The position numbers and the translations under genes are program-made. The notes under the pieces were generated by a model, which ran no database searches, was not told where the DNA came from, and was given only the letters and a program-made list of their open reading frames with translations. Shown here piece by piece: positions 23,941 to 34,052 of a DNA stretch of 64,000 bases; positions within the stretch are counted from its first letter, which is position 1; each line of letters begins with the position of its first letter. The stretch comes from Micromussa lordhowensis (taxonomy: Eukaryota > Cnidaria > Anthozoa > Scleractinia > Lobophylliidae): the NCBI GenBank assembly GCA_964020085.1, contig OZ026600.1, forward strand, positions 24,405,608 through 24,469,607. Direction: 5' to 3'.

Positions 23941-24324
23941 ATTGGAAGCCAATTTTTCCCGCCGTTGTTTGCGTCTCCATGTGAGCTGCATTGTGATTGG
24001 CTAGTTTGGTAATTGGCTAAAGTTTGATTGGCTCTCCGATGTCGCGCGTCAGTTTGACCGGTAGAGATAACCTGGAAGAAGGTGTCGGGATTGAGTTTTT
24101 TCACGGGAATATTATCCCGTGAATCAAGAAGTAAGTACGAGAAACCTTGTTTTGTCTTCTATTCTCGTACTAACTTATTAAAGTTTGTTCTTCCGATGGA
24201 GAATGTTAAGCTTTAGTCACATAATATGTTACCTTGCGTGCGGGCAAAAAATTATAACCCGTAGTTGCTAAGAGACTTGCGCAAGGGAAATTTTCATATG
24301 GATTACGTGACGTGACAAACCAAC
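23941..24324. promoter_or_regulatory. Short divergent promoter between RING gene and SLC25 gene
   Basis: Only 384 bp separate the two start codons. The stretch has ATTGGC boxes (inverted CCAAT) near 23996 and 24010, and TTACGTGACGTGAC just before the SLC25 start (24303-24316), which resembles CRE/E-box elements. No TATA box is evident. A bidirectional promoter is inferred from spacing only. Confidence 0.5.
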
Positions 24325-25123
24325 ATGGCTGACTCCAAAATAGAAGATGCCAAAAGCATCGAGGAATTGCCGGCATTGGTACCGGCCAGCGAACAGTCAT
24401 TTATCAGGAGAACTTTAAAAAATATAGTGTCTGGAACATTCAGCGGCATTGCTGTGTGCCTGGTAGGGCATCCCTTCGACACACTTAAAGTTCGTCTCCA
24501 AACGCAGCCTGTTGATCGACCCGTCTATAAAGGACTTGTGGATTGCTTCGTCAAAACTATGAAATGGGAAGGCATTGGAGGACTATACAAAGGAGTCGGT
24601 GAGTAATCTTATTGTGGTGCATCTTAGTTTTCGAGTATCGATCGGTCATCCTTTTACCTTTCTGCAGGACCGGAAGTGGCTCTATTCTTCCTACATGTAA
24701 GCTTACGTATGAATTATCGAAGTCCATAATCTCTCGTCCCGTGATATCCTAAATAAAAAAGTAACCTATTCGCACTGAACTTTGTTCTACCGTAGACGGA
24801 CCACTGATTACAGAATATTGATGGTAAAATGATAACGTTCATTGTTCCAGAAATAGGTCCAAAGGCAAAGGCAGTGAATCAAAGTGCTCCATGAACAAAC
24901 TCGTAAATTTCACCCTTTAAACGCAATGTGGAATTGCTCTTTTCATATAATTATAAAAACAAAAACTACTAACGTTTCAAAGAGAAAAACATTAACCAAA
25001 GCTTCTTTGACCGAAATAATGATTCTGACCGTAAACTTTCACAAGTATCTTTCCTCCGGACTTCATACTCACAGCAGAAAAGCTACATGTACATGTACAT
25101 GTATCTAAAGACTAAAGGGGGCA

Positions 25124-25160
<37 letters not shown>

Positions 25161-26363
25161 TATTACAAGATAATTTGGTTTTATCAACTGGGTTGATAAT
25201 GTGAATTGGCCACCGTAAAGAGAATCGGAGGCTGACGTTAGCCCTTCGTCGGAGGGCTAACGCTCGAAACGTCAGCTTCCGAATTTCTTTACGGTGGCCA
25301 ATTCACATTATCAACCCAGTTGATAAAACCAAACTATCTAAAGACTGTTTACCCAAACTTTAAAGCCCTGGGTAAACAGATTCGCAAGAAGACGCAAGTT
25401 GAAAACTCGGGTCTACTTGCGAGTCTGTTTGGCCAGGCCTTGTGTTGACTTGCGATGACTTGCGCTCACCTTGGTCAAGATCACATTTGCACTCAAGTCC
25501 ACGCAAGTTTTTGCCATTTGGCCACCCAACTCAAGTCAACCCAAGTTGGGCGACGTACATACCTATTATTTAACATTTAGAAAATAACTCAAAGCAAATA
25601 CGCACACTGATTGGTTTAAAACCATGTTTCTATAACTCGATAGAAACACAGAACTAGCATGAACTGTTTACGTAATGATGGCGAGAACAAAGAGAATTTA
25701 CATTTTGATGATCAAAGTAAACAAGTTGTTTTTCTTTTTCTTCGTCACGGTATTTTCTAAAAGAAATAGAAAACATGTTCTCCGTGTCCCTATCGAGTTA
25801 TAGAAACACAAGTGAAAGTTTGGGAGAACTCGAAAAAGCTGTGGAAACACTTGCCTGCGGCTCATGTTCCCATAGCATTTCTTGTTCTCCCAAACTTTCA
25901 CTCGTGTTTCTATAACTCGATAGAAACACGGCACATGTCTTCTATTTCTTAATTATTCCATGAGTGCACGTTGGATATGAGTTGCTATAACCAATCTCAT
26001 ATCCAACAAGCGCGAATGGAATAATATTGTCAAAGTCAAAGTCAAATATTGTCAAAGTCAAATCAAAAGTCAAATGTTTGTTTATAGTGGAACATGCACA
26101 CCAAGCTAGTTCACAGGCATGCCACTCAAACAGCTGAAACAAATAACTCAAATTAAACATAACATTGTTAAGAATCCCAACTGGCAAGAATCCCAATTGT
26201 TTTATTAAATTCTCAACTGGAAACGTCCGGAAAGTGATGTGACTTCCCGATGCCAAAACGAATTGATCTCACGATCATTTGCCGCATTCATTTCCATATA
26301 AGGTCAAACACAGGTATAATGGCTGGTAACCGAGATCTAGTAAACCAATCAGAAAGCTAGAAT

Positions 26364-26394
<31 letters not shown>

Positions 26395-29300
26395 AACAAT
26401 TATTCCACAAGCGCGTTGGATATGTGATGGTACATGTAGATAGCCAACGAGGCGCATAGCGCCGAGTTGGCTATAATGACATCTCATATCCGACAAGGGC
26501 GAGTGGAATAATTGTTTTATTAAAAATGCCCCAAAAACATGGCAAACTAAACTTAACAAATAAAAATGCCTCAAAACATCACGCATACACTTACCATATT
26601 CGTAGAGCATGGTATAATAGCTCATAGCCCATGATGGCTAAGCCAATGAAAACTCTCAAGCTGCATTATCCAATGATCCAGTTTTTAAAAATAACCATTA
26701 TAATATAGATAGGACCCTGCACGCACTCTGATTGGTCAAAAACCCATGTTTTATCAGAGTATAAAACATAGAAAAAGTGTGTTTTATTGTTTTGCATGTG
26801 TAAATGAAGAAGCACTGATCCTGACTAATGAGCTGGCTTGCTTGTCATGTTATCGCAAAGCTCATTTTTTGTTATATTTAATCAACATGCCAAGATCTTG
26901 GCAAACTCAGAGCCAGTACAGCCAACTGAACCAGCTAACAACATCATGCATCATTCTATATTTCTTTTTACAAATATTGTCACACTACAGGCCGCAAGAA
27001 AAGTGCCGTCCCATTCTCCCGGACAAGTAGTTTTTCCTTCTGTGCAAGTAACTTTACATTCTCACTTGCCCAGTGGGCAAGGGCTTAGGCAAGTCATCTG
27101 CCAAGTAAATACTTAAAAAGTAAACTACATTGTGTAAGGCTTTCCCAGGGCGTGTAAAATTTGAGAGCTACTTGTCCCATGGGGAAGCTAAAACTTAAGG
27201 GATTTTCTGAGCCCTGCACTATAAACAGTATACACATACATTGTATATTTAAACTCGGAACTGGTTGTTCATTCAAGTAAGGTAAACGCAGCCTGTAGTC
27301 ATTTGTTCTTAATGAGACATGAGGCTAAATGAACAGCTTGGTTCCTGAGTTAGCCTCCGACTCAATATGACTGAACTACAAAACATGTCATTCCCTTGGT
27401 ATGTTGGGTGCAATTCTAGCTTAACACCACTTCCAGTTAGACAATGATCTGAATCCAAGCCAGCCCTGCTACCAGGGTCTAATATATATAAATCTCCCTA
27501 AATATTCTAGATAGCTGCAGTTCATATCAAACTAGTAACTAAATCTCTTGATCATTATTGTTTATTTCTGCAGGGTCTCCTATTGTGGGTCAGATGTTTT
27601 TTAGAGCAACTCTCTTCACTTCCTATTATCAGGCAAGTTAAACATAATGGTATTTAATAACAATCATTGATAATAATTCATTATCCCTTTACATTATAAT
27701 ATCGTCTTGCAGTTCATGTTCTCATTAATGTAGCTTGCCGCTTAAAGCCTGAGTGTTACAGTGCGTTTGCTGAAACCTGGGCATCCCAGACAATGAAAAC
27801 CAATCAGAAGGCAGAACTGAAACAATAGATTCCAACATTTTCAAATCCAGACAATCAAATGTCTAGTACAAAACAATGAAATCCCAACTTGTTCGTTGAC
27901 TGGTGATGTTTACGCGGCTGCGGTGTCAAGCTCAAAGCGGTAGTACTTTCATGTGCTTTAATGGCTTTAGGAAGAATTATTATATGCTGCACTCAGTTTG
28001 TTTTAGGTCATTGGTTGATTTAGGAAACAAAAGCTGTGCAAGAATGCCACTCGTAAATATATATATCGTCAGAGTGCCTGGTGTAGGCTTTGAATATTTT
28101 TGCGTCTGAAAAAAAGCCCTTCAAATGTCTTTTGAAAGTGGTTCGTTAAAAAGCGGTGAATTTGAATAGTCTGCAGCAGAACCTTTGCATTTGAGAAGTG
28201 CTTGTATGAAATTGCTTGAGGTGTATTTATATTTATCGTTAAATCTAACCGTTGAATTTCTAGTAGCCAGCCAGCGAGACATTTTGTTGCTAACTTTGGA
28301 TTATGATAAATTCCCAAAAATGTTTTCCGTTCGCGTATGGCACAGAAACTGAAACTGAAACAGCTACATACAATATCGTTAGTGTTGTTGTTTAAAATTG
28401 TAGAGTAATGGATCACATCAAAATAAATTTTACTCCTGTTCTTTGTATATATTTCATTTTTATACAGCTTTCCGGTTTCATTCATTGCAGCCATGACCGT
28501 GAATATACCACATAGTTCTTGGAAAAACTTTCACGCTCGCAGTCTTGGCAGTTGTATCTGCATTTCAGGGTTTATGTTCCCTTTCTGGGTTATCAGTGAA
28601 CTAAAATAAGATCTTCATCGAAAATTCAAACAAATTTTTTCCATGTTGTCACCAAAGCCTCAGCGTATGAAATCACTCAAGCATAAACGGCATGGAAGAC
28701 GAAGGTGCCAAATCAAACATATTTCGAACAAGAATTCAGATTAAAAGTCAGTTTGTATGAAGTGAGCCTTTTTCAATTTTCCTGCTTGAAGTTTGGTTTC
28801 GGCTCCTTTCATCCAGGATTTCAATTTGTACATGAAAATAATCCCTTCCCAATTCGTACATTTCGATCTGCACACAAGTGAAACTGCTCACAAACCATTC
28901 AAAGGGCTTTTTTAGACTGTTGCGACAACTGATTCAACTCGCATCTGGCAATATAATTACGAGTGACACCCTTACACAACTCTTGTTTTCTAAATCAACC
29001 AATGACCTAAAACAAACTGAGTGCAGCATATAATTCTTCCTAAAGCCGTAAGCACATGAAAGCACTACCGGTTCGAGCTTGACACCGCAGTCACATAAAC
29101 ATCACCGGTCAACGAACAAGTTGGGATTTCATTGTTTTGTACTAGACACTTGATTGGCTGGATTTGAAAATGTTGGAATCTATTGTTTCAGTTCTGCCTT
29201 CTGATTGGTTTTCATTGTCTGGGTGGCCCCGGTTTCAGTAAACACACTGTAAAAGGGCTATGTTGCTATACCGACCATTTAAAGAGGTTTTCAATTGGGT

Positions 29301-32300
29301 GTTGTAAAACCAATTACCAAACCAATCATTCACCAATTAGACTACTCATTCAATCCTAAACCGTAGCAGAACAAAAACCAAACCCAAAGTAAGGGCCTGA
29401 TTACTTTTAAAACTCAACTGAAAACTGCCCTAGTTTGCACATTATGTGCTTTTTATGCTGGGTTAAAGGCATGTAATACTGCATGTAGCTGTGCCATCTG
29501 TATATACCTACATGTAATGTACCTAATTAACAATTAGATTATGAGCTCGAGATTTCTATGAGGTGATAGTTGATGAGGCCCAGTGTTTTAGTAGGATTCT
29601 GACTAAATTTCCATTAAATTATGGTTTCCAATCTTTTCTCAATGTAGTATTAAACTTCATGCTTAAGCAAAATAGCACCGATTGAATTGTAATATGAAAC
29701 TTGCATACATGAACATTCATCAGTTCATTGCCAAATTTTGAGGTTTCAAAGTCACACAGCGGTCAGTTTCCTTTCTTTATGGCTCTTGAGAATTCATATA
29801 TCAGTAGTATTTCTATATCTTCCTTGAAACATTAGGGAAACTAGAAAATGTTGTCATTATGTGGACAACCTCTGGCAACTGCACTCTAATGGCTGACAGT
29901 ATACAAGTAACTTAGCCAATCAGATTGCAGCATTTGCATTAGTATACTGGTAAAATTTTACATTTTGTGGTTTCAATTCTGAAATGCACAGCACCTTTCA
30001 GTCAGTCTCAGTGCTTCATGCTGGATTGATTAACAGTTTGAACGCCAGATGTAGATTAAACCACCAGTGTGATTTGATCCCTACCAAGATCCATGTACAT
30101 GAAGTCTTTTTAGTGTGCTGTTGTTCTGTTACGAATTCATTTAGTAAGCAAGCTACACAAATATCTGTAGGTCCTATTTTTAATGTAGTATTTTTCGTTA
30201 TAGATTACTGCTTTTTTTGCTGGGAAAGATCGTCTTGGTCAACGACTTACAATTCCTGAGTACTTTTGGTGTGGTATGTTTACAGGTTCAGTGGCCGCAC
30301 TTGTTGAGGGACCTATTGATTTGGTGAGAGGTTTAGTCATTGAGGCAGCATTAAGGTTGGCCTGTTTCAGGTGTTCAGATAAATGAGGAAAAATGCTGCA
30401 CCCCATACCAGGTCAAATCCTGCAATTTTTGATGCAGTGGATACACAGTGGTCTCATTGTTAGTGTGGTCAACTCCAGATCGAGCAGTCTGAGCCCCTGG
30501 GACATTGTGTTGTGTTCTTGGCAAATCTCTGTTAAGACACTTATAATGTCTCTCTCCACCCAGGTGTATAAATGCGTACCAGCAAACTTAATGTTGGGGT
30601 AACCCTGCGATGGACTAGCATCCCATCCAGGGGGTAGTAGAAATATTCCTAATCGCTTCACTTCATGCTACAGAAACCGGGATATGCTGCGATAGACTTC
30701 ACTTGGCTTGTATGCAGACTTTGTACAATCAATGTCCAAAGAGCTGTCCTAAGCACTTACGTGATATCTGAACCTGTTCAAATTGTTCCTCTGATGGGCA
30801 TATGGTAAGGTAAAGTCTGCATATGAGCCAAGTGGCCCATCAGGCTGGAGCTTATCTTGGTTTCTTTAGCATGAAGTGACTAGGAATATTTCTACTCCCC
30901 CCTGGATTGGATGCTAGTCCATCGCAGGGTTACCTCCAGAATTAAGTTCCCTGCAACCCATTTATACACCTGGGTGGAGAGAGGCACTGTGAGAGTAAAG
31001 TGTCTTGCCCAAGAACATAATGCAATGTGCCCAGCCAGGGCTCGAACCCAGACCGCTCATTCCGGAGAGCACTAACCATGAGGCCACCGCACCTAGTTAT
31101 TTTTTTAATTTTCTTAATGCAGATTCTTGTGAAGCAATAACCTGAATGTAGTCGTCTCTCCGCAGTTTAAATCCAAGATGCAAATCCAGATCATAAGGGC
31201 AAAATCAGGGGAGCCAGTCATGTACAAAAATGTGTTCCATGCAGCTTATGTTATTGTTAAGAAGCACGGAATTCGAGGAGCTTACCAAGGACTACCTGCC
31301 ACATGGCTCAGGAATATCCCAGCGAATTCAGCTTTCTTTGGTGAGTTCAAACACACATTATAGCAACTCGGTCACGGTATTTGAGTTATTTTGGCCAGGT
31401 ACAAAATTACCTTTAAATTGAAGGAAATAATAGTTTACTAAGATAGAAAAACACTAAAGAGATAATAATAAACCATAAAGGAACAAGGATGGTTAAGGAT
31501 GGAGAAGATTAACACGGTTTACAATCGACTATGACACAAACATAAGCCTAAACATTCTCGCATCCCTCACAAGCATTTAGAGGCTTCCAAGACTTGATAT
31601 CCTGCGGTGACGCACAAGCACAGGGAAAAGGAGAGATTCCTGTTGCTAACCTCTTGTTTATGCTTGCGAGTGTGCGATATACCTTCTTCTAGACGCGCGT
31701 GTCGTGTGCTTATAAAACTCATGCATCTGGCACAGACAAATTTATACAGAAATAGTAATTTTGAATATCCCTTACAAAACAATGGGCACTTTGCATATTT
31801 TGTCCAAAATTTGTGCGAAAAGTGATCTTCTGCTCCAATACTTCTCTTGAATTACATGTACTAACATTGTTTAGACGTTTTTATGTTACCCTGCAACAGT
31901 ATTTTCTATTATAAGTAAAGGAGACAAATAATACAACGAATAGTAGATGGAGCCACCAGCAATGGAGTTTATTTACTAGAAACTGAGACACGCTGAATAC
32001 GGGTTACAAGACAGAGAATATACGAAAAATGCCACACGCTATTTTAAACAACTCTAATTACAATAAGGAAAAAACAGCCTCGAGTGAATTGGTCGGTGTC
32101 AAGTGGTGTGATATTTCACAAGGAGTGGTCAGGATAATGGGCTCCTGGAGTGGTATATAAAGGTCTGATTATCCCAGGGGGAAGCACTACAACACAACCT
32201 ATATGTAGCATAACACCTAAAGGACATACATATCGCTTGCAATATGATTATCTGAATTAATTGACTGATTTTGTGGCCACTGAAGATTACATTAACAAGT

Positions 32301-32669
32301 AGCTACAACTCTACTTTGTTCCCTCTAGGCTTCTACGAATTATGCCGAACTATGGCAATACCAGAGGGGGGTACAATATACGACGTCTCTCCTATGGCGT
32401 TACTAGCTGCAGGGGGAACAGGGGGGTTCCTCTATTGGTTCCTTACGTATCCCACGGATGTTATAAAGTCGTCGATGCAGGCGGATGACTCTATTGTGGA
32501 AAAGAGGCGCTTCAAAAGCATCAGAGACTGTATAAGGAAACTGTACTACGACGAAGGTGGATGGAAGCGATTCTACAGAGGTTTTACACCGTGCTTAATG
32601 CGCTCCATTCCTGCAAACGCTACTCTGTTCTTTGTAGTCGAGACACTGAGGAAGTACCTTCCTCTTTAG
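24325..32669 (+). CDS. SLC25 mitochondrial carrier (five exons)
   Basis: Exons 24325-24598, 27574-27632, 30204-30323, 31166-31340 and 32329-32669 join in frame to 322 residues, the usual carrier length. All three carrier signature repeats are seen: GHPFDTLKVRLQ, GPIDLFKSKMQ (split across exons 3 and 4) and YPTDVIKSSMQ. Each is followed by a GxxGLYKG-like segment (GIGGLYKGVG, GIRGAYQGL, WKRFYRGFTPC). The protein should span the inner mitochondrial membrane six times. Sequence style is closest to the carnitine/acylcarnitine, ornithine and YMC/BOU group; substrate is not decidable by eye. Intron 2 starts with GC rather than GT (27633-27634, CAG|GCAAGT). Introns carry a 1.5 kb foldback element and two opposed SINEs. 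An AATAAA is at 32939. Confidence 0.9.
25171..25336. repeat. 166 bp palindromic MITE
   Basis: The left arm starts AATTTGGTTTTATCAACTGG and its reverse complement ends at 25336. Arms of about 70 bp flank a GCCCTTCGTCGGAGGGC centre. Intron 1 of the SLC25 gene. Confidence 0.85.
25620..25930. repeat. Hairpin repeat cluster with TTTCTATAACTCGATAGAAAC units
   Basis: The self-complementary unit TTTCTATAACTCGATAGAAA appears at about 25628 and 25910, and a part copy at 25795. The stretch 25795-25925 forms a hairpin (CACAAGTGAAAGTTTGGGAG against CTCCCAAACTTTCACTCGTG). Confidence 0.65.
25951..26025. repeat. Small palindrome (ATTATTCCA...GGAATAAT family)
   Basis: Hairpin of 75 bp with GTTGGATATGAG arms. 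It is a short member of the family at 26396-26516 and 45361-45476, followed by a (GTCAAA)n run at 26028-26065. Confidence 0.7.
26396..26516. repeat. Palindromic MITE, copy 1
   Basis: Starts AACAATTATTCCACAAGCGC and ends GAGTGGAATAATTGTT, with TTGGATATG and TAGCCAAC inner arms around a GCGCATAGCGC centre. The region to about 26710 is also shared with the copy at 45180-45476. Confidence 0.85.
26988..27216. repeat. CAGGG-terminus element, copy 2
   Basis: Decayed copy of 20859-21071 (shares the CTTGCCCAGTGGGCAAG core and TGAGCCCTG end), flanked by a CACTA direct repeat. Intron 1 of the SLC25 gene. Confidence 0.6.
27756..29252. mobile_element. 1.5 kb foldback element with terminal repeats of about 290 bp
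   Basis: 27756-28055 and 28960-29252 are inverted copies of each other, starting TTACAGTGCGTTTGCTGAAA and ending with the matching CAGTAAACACACTGTAA. The middle (about 900 bp) has only a 141-residue minus-strand open frame (28494-28069) with no recognisable transposase residues. It sits in intron 2 of the SLC25 gene. No target duplication could be identified. Confidence 0.8.
30440..30727 (+). repeat. SINE-like repeat, plus copy
   Basis: tRNA-like head (GGTCTCATTGTTAGTGTGG), then CTCTCCACCCAGGTGTATAA, TAACCCTGCGATGGACTAGC and a tail CAGACTTTGTACA. It lies in intron 3 of the SLC25 gene, facing the copy at 30800-31098. Confidence 0.7.
30800..31098 (-). repeat. SINE-like repeat, minus copy with clear tRNA head
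   Basis: Read on the minus strand, the head has GTGGCCTCATGGTTAGTGC (A-box-like) and GGTTCGAGCCC (B box), then the same body as 30440-30727. The two copies face each other tail to tail with about 70 bp between. Confidence 0.75.
31383..31525 (+). repeat. Family A MITE, truncated copy
   Basis: Starts GGTCACGGTATTTGAGTTAT and runs through AGATAGAAAAACACTAAAGA, matching 36879-37030; the other terminus is missing. Intron 4 of the SLC25 gene. Confidence 0.6.
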
Positions 32670-34052
32670 ATATGACCACATCTGTTACTACCAGCTTGAA
32701 GCCAGTATAATTTTTTTAAAGTAATGTTTATAGTTACATTTATTGTATATTTTGTGACAGCAGACGAGATTTACGCTCACAAGTAACGGCTTTTCCTAAA
32801 ATGTATTCAATACTTGCATTTTTTAGATATCAAAATATTATATTTTCAAAAATCAGACGGTAATTAGATGAATCACCATATAAAAATGAAAAAAATATTT
32901 AAGAGACAATCCTGAATAATTCCCAATCCTCTCTTACGAATAAATTGATAAACGACAGGTGAAGGGAATGTGATGTATTACACCTTTTGTCCTATGTAAT
33001 AATACTTATTTTTTATTTTTTAGTTAAAGCTTCAGTAACAGCTCATAGCCAAACGTTCTTTTCGAGAAGAAAAATATTGTTTACAGAGTGTCAAAAGTGA
33101 TGCTAACTTCAGTTCCCCAGGAAGGAAACATCTTTTGGTACACTCTTTTTTATATATAAGAATATTGTTTTTTTCCGGCCAAGACTGAATATTTTTATTT
33201 TTCCGCCGATTTTATTTTATTTTTCCGCCGATTTTTTTTTTGAAAATTTTCTTGTAAATGTTCTTTAGGTTATAGCGTATGACATTTCTGTTTTCGAATG
33301 TATTTGGTGTCCGGCTAGTGCTGTTTCTGTTGCTTTCTGGCTAGTTTTGCCATTAAGAGAAAGAAAGAATTTTATACGGTTTAGTGATTGTACAGTGTAT
33401 TGTCTTAACAAATTTTTAACACACAAAATTATATTCTTTTCAAAATCAGATCTGAGCCTCGGGTTTATTCTTAAAATTTCGACCTCGATATTCTTATAAA
33501 ACATTGTTAAGATAAAGTGTATTCTGATTGTATGAAGCCAAAGATTCATCGACTGTAACTTCACAGAGCTGTTAACAAACTGGATGGAATAGCTCAGTGT
33601 ACTTCACTGCAACACTTCTTTGTTGTAGTAACAATCTAGAGAAATGCTTACATGGTTCAGCTGCAAAAACGTCTTTATTTGGGGCTGGAAAGCTCGAAAC
33701 AAATACTAAATAAATCCGTCTTTGATCAGAACGTAAATTTTTCTGCTCAGTTCTCAGACATCTCCCTTGAGGCATTTCTTTTTAGCGGTGCAGCAATTCT
33801 CTCCTGTAGTGTCTGTCGGCGCTGGCTGGTTCCTTTGGCCGAGGCTCGTTGGTGAATGTTTCGGTCGCGCCACTTGGCCTTGTCACGCACGAACGTTGGG
33901 AAGAATGCATGACAGACCACTGATAACGCTTGGATAGCAGTTCTCAGCAGTGAAAATAATGAAAAGCATGACTAAGCACAGTCACAGTGTACGGAAAAGT
34001 AGCTGCAGTAAAGTGGCCATTGTAAGAACAACTGTCTCGCAGCTTTTTCAGT
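32670..34052. other. Intergenic between convergent SLC25 and HEPN/NHL genes
   Basis: AT-rich 3' UTR sequence, then a T-rich stretch (33195-33240) with repeated TTTTTCCGCCGATTTT units. On the minus strand AATAAA (33679-33674) lies about 375 nt past the stop of the NHL gene. No exon was recognised. Confidence 0.4.

Noticed and set aside
25951..26516. CRISPR-like spaced repeats
   Set aside because: The repeats are two palindromic MITEs and a GTCAAA run with irregular spacing, in a eukaryotic intron.
28069..28494. 141-residue minus-strand frame inside the foldback element
   Set aside because: No transposase motif, low complexity and no start or splice support; kept only as part of the element.
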